Assembly (NCBI GenBank): GCA_050955045.1
Contig: JBPBQV010000012.1
Location: 1-64,000 of the forward strand
Reading direction: 5' to 3'
DNA from: Mucilaginibacter_A sp050955045
GTDB lineage: Bacteria > Bacteroidota > Bacteroidia > Sphingobacteriales > Sphingobacteriaceae
DNA: 64,000 nt
How positions within the stretch are numbered: the stretch's first letter is position 1; every line of letters begins with the position of its first letter. The position numbers and the translations under genes were made by a program. Of this stretch, positions 26,693 through 34,849 are shown piece after piece. The notes beneath the pieces are model-generated. The model searched no databases and was not told the DNA's origin. It saw only the letters and a list, made by a program, of their open reading frames with translations.

Positions 26693-27406
26693 TTATTCTA
26701 TTCTTTTTGAGTAATATTTTGCTCTGGGGTATTTAAAAATTTTTTTGATTGATGAAATATCAAGCTTCATTTCACTATTGCTAAAAATAACCTGTAGTGT
26801 TACTCCGTCTTGACCGGGAATGAAGCAGACTCCCTCACCTTTTTTATTGAAAAGAGCCCCGGCTAAATAAGCAAAGCCATTTTTAAGTTCTACTTGGAAG
26901 TACACTTCCCTCTCTGCTTTTGTAACTAATTCAAAGGCTGTATCATCATTATTATATTCGTAATCATCATTATACAGTGTCCACGTATTATCATCAATAG
27001 CAGCAATGGGACTTCCTGTCCTTTCATTAATTATAGTATTAACATGCAGTTTTTCATTTTTTATATACAGTTTAATTAATGGCCCGAACTGTTCCAAATT
27101 AAACACGCCTTGCGGTAAAAAAATCTGTGTCGCACCATTGCCAAAAGTTAAAACTGGAATAGTTGCACCTTCAATATCTTGAATATCACCAAATTTTGCA
27201 TTAACTTTTTCTATTAACTCCTCTTTTTTGGCTTTTAGCTCATCTTTTTTATTTTGTCTATAACCGTTTATTGCAACCAGAATAGCTGCAAGAATAATTA
27301 CAATAAGAGCTGATTTTCCTATCCAATCAATATCTTTCCACTTATAAGTAGTTATTGCCGTAAGAATAGCGGCAACGCATACAGCGAGTATTTCAAGGGT
27401 TTTCAT
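26693..27406 (-). CDS. Passenger protein with two N-terminal TM helices
   Basis: A 237-aa protein of unknown function. Two hydrophobic segments (about residues 4-20 and 30-47) are followed by a charged helix (KKDELKAKKEELIEKVNAKFG) and a soluble domain of about 160 residues with beta-strand-like stretches (TIPVLTFGNGATQIFLPQG, VYFQVELKNGFAYLAGAL). No enzyme motif was recognised. It is separated from the upstream KilA-N gene by a terminator, so its expression may depend on read-through or its own promoter. Visibly A+T-rich compared with the housekeeping neighbours. Confidence 0.7.
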   Translation of the reverse strand: MKTLEILAVCVAAILTAITTYKWKDIDWIGKSALIVIILAAILVAINGYRQNKKDELKAKKEELIEKVNAKFGDIQDIEGATIPVLTFGNGATQIFLPQGVFNLEQFGPLIKLYIKNEKLHVNTIINERTGSPIAAIDDNTWTLYNDDYEYNNDDTAFELVTKAEREVYFQVELKNGFAYLAGALFNKKGEGVCFIPGQDGVTLQVIFSNSEMKLDISSIKKIFKYPRAKYYSKRIE

Positions 27407-27428
27407 TGGTGTTATTAAGTATTCTAAA

Positions 27429-27457
27429 ACAAAAAAGCCTCTTTAAAAGAGGCTTAA
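27429..27457 (-). terminator. Intrinsic terminator after the KilA-N gene
   Basis: On the minus strand AAGCCTCTTT pairs with AAAGAGGCTT, followed by TTTTTG, 23 nt after the KilA-N stop. Confidence 0.85.
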
Positions 27458-27479
27458 TATAAGAAGTTAATTTTATATT

Positions 27480-28415
27480 TTATTCCGGTTTACCTGCTTT
27501 AGTTACAGCACCTAATATCTGACTAAAAGAGGCTTTTTCTGTTAGTTCGTCAGTCGTTTTTTTTTTGCTTTTCGCTTCTTCAATTTGTTTAAAAGGGCTT
27601 TTTATTTGCTCAATTGTATAAGTAGATGCTCTTAATGCTTGCAATTGTTGCTGTGCTGCTTTTCTTAATAAATCTAACTTAAAATGGACTTCTAAACCTT
27701 GTTGGTTAAGAATCGCATTTAAGCCTTCAAGATTTGACAATACAAGTAATTCATGAGCATCTGCTAAATCTCGTACATTTAGCTTTTGCTTAGCTAAATC
27801 TGGATTAGCATTTTTCCATTGTGCAGCAGTAAAACCAAAAAGAGCGATATTTAATAAGTCGGCCTCTGTAGCGTAAACCCATTTCTTTTTTTCTTCATCC
27901 GTTATTTTGGGTACTACAAACCTTTTAATAGAATCAGTATGAACAACGTAATTTGCTTTAGATAAAAATCTCCTGTAATCCCAATCTGAATTTAACCGTT
28001 TATTTTCTTCATCTTTTAAACGTTGAAACTCCTTAACAAGTAGTAATTGAAATCGGGGACTTATCCACATTCCAAAATGAAAAGCTATGTCTTTGTGAGC
28101 ATAAGTTCCTCCATACCTGCCAGCCTTACCATTAATTCCTATAGCTTTTGTTTTATCAATCCATTCTTTAATTGAAAGAACATAATTATTGCCACCTGAA
28201 GTATTTTTAATTATACCGTATTCGGTATAATTAAAATCTTTATTGTTCATGGCTTCCCACTCTCCTAAGTATTCAATTGTGTTTTTACTACTTAGCCATT
28301 TTGTAATTACAATATTTTCATGCTGGCTCTTAGCCATATCGGTTAATGAAATATAATCATTATCATTTTGCGTAAAAAAGGTTATATCTACGCCTTCAAT
28401 ATTAACTTTGCTCAT
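27480..28415 (-). CDS. KilA-N domain protein, transposon passenger
   Basis: A 311-aa protein. The N-terminal ~110 residues match the KilA-N DNA-binding domain: NDYISLTDMAKSQ, ITKWLSSKNTIEYLGEWE, and GRYGGTYAHKDIAFHFGMWISPRFQLLLVKEFQRLK. The C-terminal half is helical with many Lys/Gln residues and no recognised enzyme domain. Such domains occur in phage antirepressors and nucleic-acid-binding proteins. The ATG overlaps the transposase stop as ATGA (28412-28415), so translation is probably coupled to the transposase. It may regulate transposition or be cargo (inference). Confidence 0.85.
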   Translation of the reverse strand: MSKVNIEGVDITFFTQNDNDYISLTDMAKSQHENIVITKWLSSKNTIEYLGEWEAMNNKDFNYTEYGIIKNTSGGNNYVLSIKEWIDKTKAIGINGKAGRYGGTYAHKDIAFHFGMWISPRFQLLLVKEFQRLKDEENKRLNSDWDYRRFLSKANYVVHTDSIKRFVVPKITDEEKKKWVYATEADLLNIALFGFTAAQWKNANPDLAKQKLNVRDLADAHELLVLSNLEGLNAILNQQGLEVHFKLDLLRKAAQQQLQALRASTYTIEQIKSPFKQIEEAKSKKKTTDELTEKASFSQILGAVTKAGKPE

Positions 28416-29326
28416 TTTGTCAATTTTTTATAGGTTAAACGGCCTTCAACATTACTTAAAACCAAATCAAATCTACCTGATGTAGAATATTTACGAGTAT
28501 TGAAACGTAAACTAAACTCGTTAACATAAGCTTGCAAGTGATAAGGGCTAACCCAATGATAAATACCATCCAGGCCGCGTTTCAAATGGCTCCAAAAATT
28601 TTCAATTCCATTAGTGTGAACCATTCCGTTAACATATTCTTTTGCGCCGTGATGTACTTTAGCGTGGTTGTAAGATTTGTTTAGATTGTTGTAAGCGTGC
28701 CATTCGTCAGTCATTACGTCAGAACCTTTTACGATAAACTCATTAATTACAGGCTCTACGGTTGCTTGTTTGGTATTTTCTACAACTTTAGCTATCACTT
28801 TGCCGTCTCTTTAAATCATGCCTAAAACGGGTGTTTTATCCTTCGTGCTACGGCCTTGCGTTCCGCCAGTCTTTTTGCTGTTGTGTTTGTTCTTGTCTTT
28901 TCCACCAACATAGGTTTCATCAATTTCTACAGTATTTTCTAAAGCAGTATGAAAACCGGATGAATCAAAAGCAAAACGTAGGCGGTGTAACATAAACCAA
29001 GCGGTTTTTTGTGTTACCGTAATATCTTTTGCTAACTGGTGAGAAGAAATACCTTTTTTATGACTACTGAATAAGTACAAAGCTAAAAACCATTTTTGCA
29101 AAGGGATTTTAGTATCTTCAAATATAGTACCTACCTTAGCATTAAAGTATTTGTTGGTATTCTTACATTGGTAACGGTTACCAGAGCATTTGTAAACCTT
29201 TGAAGTTTCGTCGAATGGAGAAACAACGTTTCCGTTCCAACGCATTTCTTCAAGATAAGCCATGCAAGTTGCTTGATCTGGGAAAGCTTTTACTAAATCA
29301 AGGATGCTTTTAAAGTCGAATACCAT
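28412..29326 (-). pseudogene. IS1595-family transposase with an in-frame stop
   Basis: One reading frame of about 304 codons is interrupted only by a TAA at 28811-28813. The N-terminal part (171 aa) has GTIFEDTKIPLQKWFLALYLFSSHKKG and the first catalytic Asp in VEIDETYVGG. The C-terminal part holds the second Asp (MTDEWHAYNNL) and NGIENFWSHLKRGL. The two parts join in frame at PVLGMI-stop-RDGKVIAKV, where relatives have a Gln or Glu, so one point mutation explains it. The usual first CPxC pair of the N-terminal zinc ribbon is not obvious. Inactive unless the stop is suppressed or a sequencing error. Confidence 0.9.
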
Positions 29327-29342
29327 TGTTGTTGTGATTTGA

Positions 29343-29397
29343 TACTGTAAATATCGACGTATTAAATCACAATTCCAAATTTATTTACTGTAAATAT
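29343..29397. repeat. Subterminal repeat TACTGTAAATAT
   Basis: The 12-mer TACTGTAAATAT occurs at 29343 and again at 29386 inside the right inverted repeat. It may be a transposase-binding repeat or the transposase promoter region. Confidence 0.5.
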
Positions 29398-29410
29398 GTA
29401 TATCGTTGCC
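29378..29410 (-). repeat. Right terminal inverted repeat of the IS1595-family element
   Basis: A perfect 33-bp inverse of 26563-26595, followed by the duplication TAAATTAA at 29411-29418. Confidence 0.95.
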
Positions 29411-29418
29411 TAAATTAA
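29411..29418 (+). repeat. Target-site duplication, right copy (TAAATTAA)
   Basis: Identical to 26555-26562 and directly abuts the right inverted repeat. Confidence 0.9.
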
Positions 29419-29463
29419 AATGTCAGATTATCAGATCAAAATCTAATTTTAATACTTAGTGAT

Positions 29464-30552
29464 TTATCTATGCATTGCAGTTCTTAGTTTTCTTACTCCC
29501 CTTGTAATACGCCATTTGCCGTCTAAAATAATAGCTAATTGTTTATTACTTTGAATAATATTTCCAAGTTTAAGACTAATAACAATTACTAAAATAGTAA
29601 AAAATAATTCAAAAGGTATATATTCTAAACCGTGATTTTTTGTATCTGTAAAGGGCGAAAATTTACAAAATAAATTATTTATACTTAAAAGATAAGGATG
29701 TATTAAATAAATTAAAAATACAGATTTGCCATTGAACCATTTATCCAATTTTAGCTGTTTTCTCATACAATAAAAAAGTACAAAAAGAGCAACCGAAAAG
29801 CAAATATTACCAATCCTTAATATATTTAAAGCATCTATTATGTATTTTTTTGGTTTTGTTTCGATGATGAAACTCTCATAAGATGACAGCATTAATAACC
29901 CTAATACAAAGCAAATAAACATTGTCAGTTTAAGTTTTGAAGCAATTAGTTTCAAGTAATAACTATGAATCACTTCCATGTTTTCACATATGATTCTTCC
30001 GATATGAAAAAAAAGAAGGTAAGCAAAAGTTGAATTAGTATTACTTGTTGCAACCCATCCCATATGGATATTAATACAATAAAAAATAGTTAAAACAGAA
30101 AAGAAAATAAAGTTTAAAATGTTGTTAACGTTTTTTATATAGTAGTGAATAATTTGGATAAAAAACAAATTAACAATAAACCAGTAAGGAGAATATAATA
30201 AACAATTTTTAATAGAAAACATTAAACTTGTTACATCTTGATTTCTACAATTAAAAAATATGGTGAATACCCAAATTAACATAAATGGAATTGAGGGGAC
30301 TACAACAGTTTTTATTTTTCGATCAATTAGTGATTTGATTGAATACTTATGAAAGTTTTTTTGAAAAAGAAAACCGGAAATAACCATAAACAGAATGGTA
30401 CCATACTTGGTTAAATTAGCATATATTAAATATGGAACGGTATATTGAGTGTCAGGAACTACATTAATACATGTATGATGTATTACTATTGCTATTATTG
30501 CAAGTGCACGAAAGTTATCAATTGATGAGGAATGTTTTTTTGTCATTAACAT
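29464..30552 (-). CDS. Acyltransferase-3 family membrane protein
   Basis: A 362-aa integral membrane protein with about ten hydrophobic segments. The family signature is at the N-terminus: IDNFRALAIIAIVIHHTCI with the conserved Arg and His, then FMVISGFLF. This family O-acylates sugars of surface polysaccharides or lipids. No glycan synthesis genes flank it. The gene is much richer in A+T than its neighbours and sits beside the transposon, which suggests acquisition by transfer. It contains neither dispersed motif. Confidence 0.85.
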   Translation of the reverse strand: MLMTKKHSSSIDNFRALAIIAIVIHHTCINVVPDTQYTVPYLIYANLTKYGTILFMVISGFLFQKNFHKYSIKSLIDRKIKTVVVPSIPFMLIWVFTIFFNCRNQDVTSLMFSIKNCLLYSPYWFIVNLFFIQIIHYYIKNVNNILNFIFFSVLTIFYCINIHMGWVATSNTNSTFAYLLFFHIGRIICENMEVIHSYYLKLIASKLKLTMFICFVLGLLMLSSYESFIIETKPKKYIIDALNILRIGNICFSVALFVLFYCMRKQLKLDKWFNGKSVFLIYLIHPYLLSINNLFCKFSPFTDTKNHGLEYIPFELFFTILVIVISLKLGNIIQSNKQLAIILDGKWRITRGVRKLRTAMHR

Positions 30553-30822
30553 AAGTGCGTTGATTTCAGTATTATCTTAAGTTTTGGAACAATTGTGTTA
30601 ATCAAAACCTTCGCCAACCTACATTTACCTTATAATTGAAATTTACAAGTGCCTTAAATCAATCAGAAGTAGTTAATATTCTACAACTATGTGTATATAT
30701 TTACTCTGTTTTATTTAACGGGCACAAATACTTAAATTAAGGAATTATTAATGTCTTAAATTGACACAACAAAATTGCGTTTCGGTTTACGTCCTTATTT
30801 ATATATGCTTTAATTTACTTCC

Positions 30823-31623
30823 ATGAAAACCATCCCAATTTATCAGGCCGATGCTTTTACAGATAAGCTTTTTGGTGGAAATCCTGCAGCTATTTGTCCG
30901 TTGCAGGAATGGCTTCCCGATGAAACCATGCAACAAATTGCTGCCGAAAATAACCTGGCAGAAACAGCATTCTTCGTTCCGGATGGAGAAGATTTTATGT
31001 TGCGCTGGTTTACGCCCGAACTGGAAATTGATTTATGCGGACATGCAACTTTAGCTTCTGCACATATTCTTTTTACAGAAATGAATTATGCCGAAGAAAC
31101 CATCAACTTTAAAACAAAAGTTGCCGGAACGCTTGTGGTTTCTAAAAAAGATGATCTTTATACATTGGATTTCCCAGCTCGTCCACCGCAAAATTGTGAA
31201 GTTCCGGATATTTTGCTGGAAGCTTTAGGCGGAAATGTTGCTCCTTTTAGCATCCAAAAATCAAGGGATTATTTTGTGGTTTATGAATCCGAAGCAGATA
31301 TCATCAACCTGAAACCCGATTTTACATTGCTCAGTAAAATTGATGTAATTGGCATTATTGTAACTGCTCCCGGCGAAGAAGTTGATTTTGTTTCCCGCTT
31401 TTTTGCGCCGTCTTGCAGTATCCCCGAAGATCCGGTTACAGGTTCTGCGCATTGCACTTTAATCCCATACTGGGCAAAAAGGTTGGATAAAAACAGCTTG
31501 CATGCTTATCAGCTTTCCTCCCGAAAAGGAGAACTTTGGTGCGAAAATAGCGGCGACCGTGTAAAAATGTCTGGCAAAGCAATTACTTATCTCAGCGGAC
31601 AAATTTATCTACCGGAAGCTTAA
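30823..31623 (+). CDS. PhzF family isomerase/epimerase
   Basis: A 266-aa PhzF-like protein of the diaminopimelate-epimerase fold. It starts IYQADAFTDKLFGGNPAAICPL, has the catalytic Glu in NNLAETAFFV (about residue 46), and shows the DLCGHATLASAHIL and EDPVTGSAHCTLIPYW phosphate-type loops. Family members isomerise small carboxylic metabolites. No phenazine genes are near, so the substrate is unknown. A CTGTTTTTA-family copy occurs in frame at 31488. Confidence 0.9.
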   Translation: MKTIPIYQADAFTDKLFGGNPAAICPLQEWLPDETMQQIAAENNLAETAFFVPDGEDFMLRWFTPELEIDLCGHATLASAHILFTEMNYAEETINFKTKVAGTLVVSKKDDLYTLDFPARPPQNCEVPDILLEALGGNVAPFSIQKSRDYFVVYESEADIINLKPDFTLLSKIDVIGIIVTAPGEEVDFVSRFFAPSCSIPEDPVTGSAHCTLIPYWAKRLDKNSLHAYQLSSRKGELWCENSGDRVKMSGKAITYLSGQIYLPEA

Positions 31624-31697
31624 CTAACTGGCAAAAATCAAATTTGCCAATATTCTTGGTATCTTTCGGGTCGTTTTTGATTTATTGATTTTATTAC

Positions 31698-32876
31698 ATG
31701 TTTAAAACACCTTTTCACTCTTACTGGATGGCCGGTTATGAATGTACCGACCAGCAGAACGCTTTTGGCAACCGTGTTGATTTATTAACCACAACCGGCC
31801 ATTTACAAATAATTGAAAGCGATTATCAGGATTTGGCTCCTTATCAAATTAAAACTGTACGCGAAGGTATTCGCTGGAGCCAGGTAGAAACGCGGCCATA
31901 TCAATACAACTGGGAAACGGTAGCGCACATGATCCGCGTTGGAAAAGCCAAAGGCATACAGCAGCTTTGGGATATTTGCCACTTCGGTTTTCCGGATGAT
32001 TTAACGCCTTTACACCCGATGTTTGCACGCCGTTTTGCAGCCGTTTGCCGTGCTTTTGTTACTTTTTACCGCAGCATTTCTCCGGATGATACCTTAATAA
32101 TTACCCCGATAAACGAAGTAAGTTTCATTTCGTGGTTGGGCGGCGATGCAGCCGGAACTTCTCCTTACTGTCATCGCATGGGCTGGGAAGTAAAATATGC
32201 ATTGATGCGTGCTTATATTGAAGGAATTGTGGCGATGCGCGAGGTTGATCCAAACGTAAAAATTATGACAACCGAACCGCTGATAAATGTGGTGCCGCCA
32301 TTAAATGCTACCGAAAAAGAAGTAGCAGACGCAGTTCGTGCACATTTAGATCAGTATCAGTCGGTTGATATTTTAACCGGCAAAATCTGTCCGGAACTGG
32401 GCGGTTCCCCGGATTATCTGGATATATTGGGCTTCAATCATTATTACAACAACGAATGGGTGAGCACCACGCATCAATATTTAGAGTGGATCGATCAGCC
32501 GCTTGATTTTCGTTTTAAACCGCTGCATTTGTTGATGGAAGAAGCTTATCGCCGATACAACAAACCTTTTGTGCTAACCGAAACTAGCCATCCACTGGAA
32601 GATCGCCCGCTTTGGATTGATTATATTGCTGATGAATGCGTAATTATGGCACAAAGAAAGCTACCGATGTGGGGCGTTTGCATCTACCCGATTGTTGACC
32701 GGCCAGATTGGGACCAGCTGGATTATTGGCATCATTCCGGTTTGTGGGATGCCGAGCCTGAACCGGGCGAAATTCCACAGCGAATTTTGCAGGAAGATTA
32801 TTCACAAGCTTTAATTAAAGGACAAGCAAAAGTACAGGCAGCGATGATTCCGGATGAATTGTATAGTTTTTCCTGA
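31698..32876 (+). CDS. GH1-like (clan GH-A) glycosidase
   Basis: A 392-aa cytoplasmic protein (no signal peptide) with a beta-glucosidase-like barrel. It shows TVREGIRWSQVE, WDICHFGFPDDL, acid/base Glu140 in TPINEVSF, FNHYYNNEW, and nucleophile Glu295 in FVLTETSHP. It is shorter than classical GH1 enzymes (about 450 aa) and lacks their full NEP motif, so it is a distant member. The substrate is not predictable. Confidence 0.75.
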   Translation: MFKTPFHSYWMAGYECTDQQNAFGNRVDLLTTTGHLQIIESDYQDLAPYQIKTVREGIRWSQVETRPYQYNWETVAHMIRVGKAKGIQQLWDICHFGFPDDLTPLHPMFARRFAAVCRAFVTFYRSISPDDTLIITPINEVSFISWLGGDAAGTSPYCHRMGWEVKYALMRAYIEGIVAMREVDPNVKIMTTEPLINVVPPLNATEKEVADAVRAHLDQYQSVDILTGKICPELGGSPDYLDILGFNHYYNNEWVSTTHQYLEWIDQPLDFRFKPLHLLMEEAYRRYNKPFVLTETSHPLEDRPLWIDYIADECVIMAQRKLPMWGVCIYPIVDRPDWDQLDYWHHSGLWDAEPEPGEIPQRILQEDYSQALIKGQAKVQAAMIPDELYSFS

Positions 32877-33038
32877 GCAAAATCGATCTAAATTTTCATC
32901 GAACCAAGGTTTGTTTAAATTGTTAATAAATATTTAATGTTTAAACATCTTTATTGATCGGGCTCAACAAATATTTGGTTGGTTAATGCTACTTTTACGG
33001 CATAAAATATTTGTACTAAATCAAAACAATTTTAAAAA

Positions 33039-33623
33039 ATGAAAAAACTATTTGTTGCTGCTGCCATCTTACTAAGTCAATCAGCTATTTTTGCCCAAAC
33101 CAAATGGAATGTTGATCCTGCACATTCTTCTGCAAAATTTACGGTTACACACCTTGTGATTTCTGAAGTGGAAGGAAATTTCAAAAAATTTAACGGAACT
33201 TTAACCAATACCAAACCTGATTTTACAGATGCGGTTGTTGATTTTAACATTGACATAAACAGTGTAGATACAGACAACGAAATGCGCGACAAACACCTAA
33301 AAGGTGATGATTTTTTTAATGCTGAGAAATATCCGAATATGGTTTTCAAAAGCACTTCGATGAAAAAACTGACTGGCAATAAATATGCACTGATGGGCAA
33401 TTTAACTATTCGCAACGTAACTAAGCCTGTAAAATTTGATGTTACTTATGGCGGAACAGCTAAAGATGGTTACGGCAATACCAAAGCTGGTTTTAAAGCT
33501 TCTACCGTGATCAACCGTTTTGATTATGGTTTGAAATGGAACACTGCAACCGAAGCTGGTGGCGCAACCGTTGGTAAAGATGTTACGATTGATATGAAAT
33601 TAGAATTTGCACAGGCGAAATAA
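33039..33623 (+). CDS. YceI family periplasmic lipid-binding protein
   Basis: A 194-aa secreted protein: signal peptide MKKLFVAAAILLSQSAIFAQ, then a lipocalin-like YceI domain starting TKWNVDPAHSSAKFTVTHL, with DFNIDINSVDT, LKGDDFFNAEKYPNMVF and a C-terminal VGKDVTIDMKLE. Members bind isoprenoid-type molecules and are often stress-induced. The leader contains a variant dispersed motif (CTACTTTTACGGCATAAAA, 32988-33006). Confidence 0.92.
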   Translation: MKKLFVAAAILLSQSAIFAQTKWNVDPAHSSAKFTVTHLVISEVEGNFKKFNGTLTNTKPDFTDAVVDFNIDINSVDTDNEMRDKHLKGDDFFNAEKYPNMVFKSTSMKKLTGNKYALMGNLTIRNVTKPVKFDVTYGGTAKDGYGNTKAGFKASTVINRFDYGLKWNTATEAGGATVGKDVTIDMKLEFAQAK

Positions 33624-33634
33624 GCTTCTTTTAT
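33622..33634 (+). repeat. Interspersed motif copy after the YceI gene
   Basis: AAGCTTCTTTTAT directly overlapping the YceI stop codon (TAA at 33621-33623). Two further copies lie at 33694 (minus) and 33870 (plus) in the same intergenic region. Confidence 0.75.
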
Positions 33635-33636
33635 GC

Positions 33637-33676
33637 AAAAAAAACGATGGTCAAAATAGCCATCGTTTTTTTTTGT
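33637..33676 (+). terminator. Intrinsic terminator of the YceI gene
   Basis: AAAACGATGG pairs with CCATCGTTTT across a 9-nt loop and is followed by TTTTTTG. Confidence 0.9.
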
Positions 33677-33921
33677 ATTGTTTTTTGTTTCTATAAAAGA
33701 AGTACAAAATCAACTTATTTTTCGCGAAGCCAACACAATACAATTGTTAAAATACGTTAATCAGTTGATCAAATTATTATTTAATAGAAACAGGATAATA
33801 TATTTGAGGAGGTTACAATCCGTTCGTTTCCAGATGTGCTTAATTTTACTTACAAAAAAATTAAAAATACTTCTTTTACCAGCAAAAATATGCAGATAGT
33901 TTTACGCTTAAACCCAGCACA
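33677..33921. other. Intergenic region before the histidine kinase gene
   Basis: Holds two dispersed-motif copies in opposite orientation (33694 minus, 33870 plus). The 73-codon ORF here has no coding signs. No promoter or RNA is recognised. Confidence 0.4.
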
Positions 33922-34743
33922 ATGGAAAACAAGACCAGTAAAATATTATCTGCCAAAAAGTTTGCTTTGGAAACCGCTCAGGTAATTTCTTTAGATGATT
34001 ATGTTGATATCGACCAGTTAATTGATTTGCAAACGAAGTACGAATCCAATTATCAACGTTTAAAAAAGCAGGAAGAAATCATCAGCATCACTAGTCACGA
34101 ACTTAAAACGCCCATTACTACCATCAGGCTGTTTTTAAATCTACTGGAAAAACTGACTGCAAAAGAAGAAAATCCGCGTGTGCTGGAACTGGTGCAAAGA
34201 ACAGAATCTCAGGTAAACCGTCTGGTAAAGCTGGTTAATAATTTACAGGATATATCTGCTCTTCAAAACGGAAAAATCGAACTGAGAAAAGAAATTTTTG
34301 ATGTTTCTGCTTTGATAAACAGCTGCGCAGACACTTTTCGTTTACAAAACCCGGAATATAAAATCGCAATTAAAGAAAATACCATTGTAGATATTTATGC
34401 CGATGCTTTGCGAATAGAACAAGTACTGATCAATTTTATCTCCAACGCCATTAAATATTCGCCGCAAGCCGGTCAGATTTTAATTCATATAGAAAGTACT
34501 TTATCCTGGCTTAAAGTTTCGGTTACTGATCAGGGAATCGGGATATCAGAAACTGCTTTGCCACATATTTTTGATTGTTATTTTCGGGCTAACCCAACCG
34601 ATAACCGATTCAAAGGCAATGGTTTAGGTTTATACATCAGCAAAGAAATTATCACACAGCACGGCGGTGAAACCGGCGTAACCAGCCGGGAAAATTCAGG
34701 TTCAACTTTTTGGTTTACCCTGCCCAAATATCCGGTTGATTAA
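33922..34743 (+). CDS. Soluble sensor histidine kinase
   Basis: A 273-aa kinase without membrane segments. A short helical N-terminus is followed by HisKA with SHELKTPITTIRLFL (His59), and the HATPase with N-box NFISNAIKYSP, G1 DQGIGIS and G2 GNGLGLYISKEI. It lacks a recognised sensor domain, so the signal probably comes through a partner protein. No response regulator is adjacent (orphan). Confidence 0.9.
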   Translation: MENKTSKILSAKKFALETAQVISLDDYVDIDQLIDLQTKYESNYQRLKKQEEIISITSHELKTPITTIRLFLNLLEKLTAKEENPRVLELVQRTESQVNRLVKLVNNLQDISALQNGKIELRKEIFDVSALINSCADTFRLQNPEYKIAIKENTIVDIYADALRIEQVLINFISNAIKYSPQAGQILIHIESTLSWLKVSVTDQGIGISETALPHIFDCYFRANPTDNRFKGNGLGLYISKEIITQHGGETGVTSRENSGSTFWFTLPKYPVD

Positions 34744-34849
34744 ATGCTGAGACAAATCGGCAAATGTAAAAAAATGTTAAACACTGCCTGCGTGTTATTT
34801 GCCGCCAACAGAAACGATTATATTAGCCAAGTTTAGCTACAAAATATTT

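Larger units (their letters stand above)
26563..29410. mobile_element. IS1595-family transposon with passenger genes (2,848 bp)
   Basis: Bounded by perfect 33-bp terminal inverted repeats starting GGCAACGATATACATATTTA and flanked by the 8-bp duplication TAAATTAA. Both ends and the duplication are intact, which points to a fairly recent insertion. It carries an IS1595-type transposase (interrupted by one stop), a KilA-N protein and a two-TM protein on the minus strand, and a possible 26-aa ORF on the plus strand. It has inserted between nfi and an acyltransferase gene without breaking either. IS1595-family elements are known to carry passenger genes. This pair was not recognised from any named element. 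Confidence 0.92.

Noticed and set aside
27480..28415. Prophage call based on KilA-N
   Set aside because: The gene lies inside a transposon bounded by IS1595-type ends and a target duplication; no phage structural genes are near.
29343..29354. Second internal inverted repeat of the transposon
   Set aside because: It is a short subterminal direct copy only, not a boundary, as the duplication TAAATTAA fixes the ends.
33678..33899. 73-codon ORF between YceI and the kinase
   Set aside because: Composition follows A+T runs and dispersed-motif translation (KEVQ, LLLLPAK); no conserved features.
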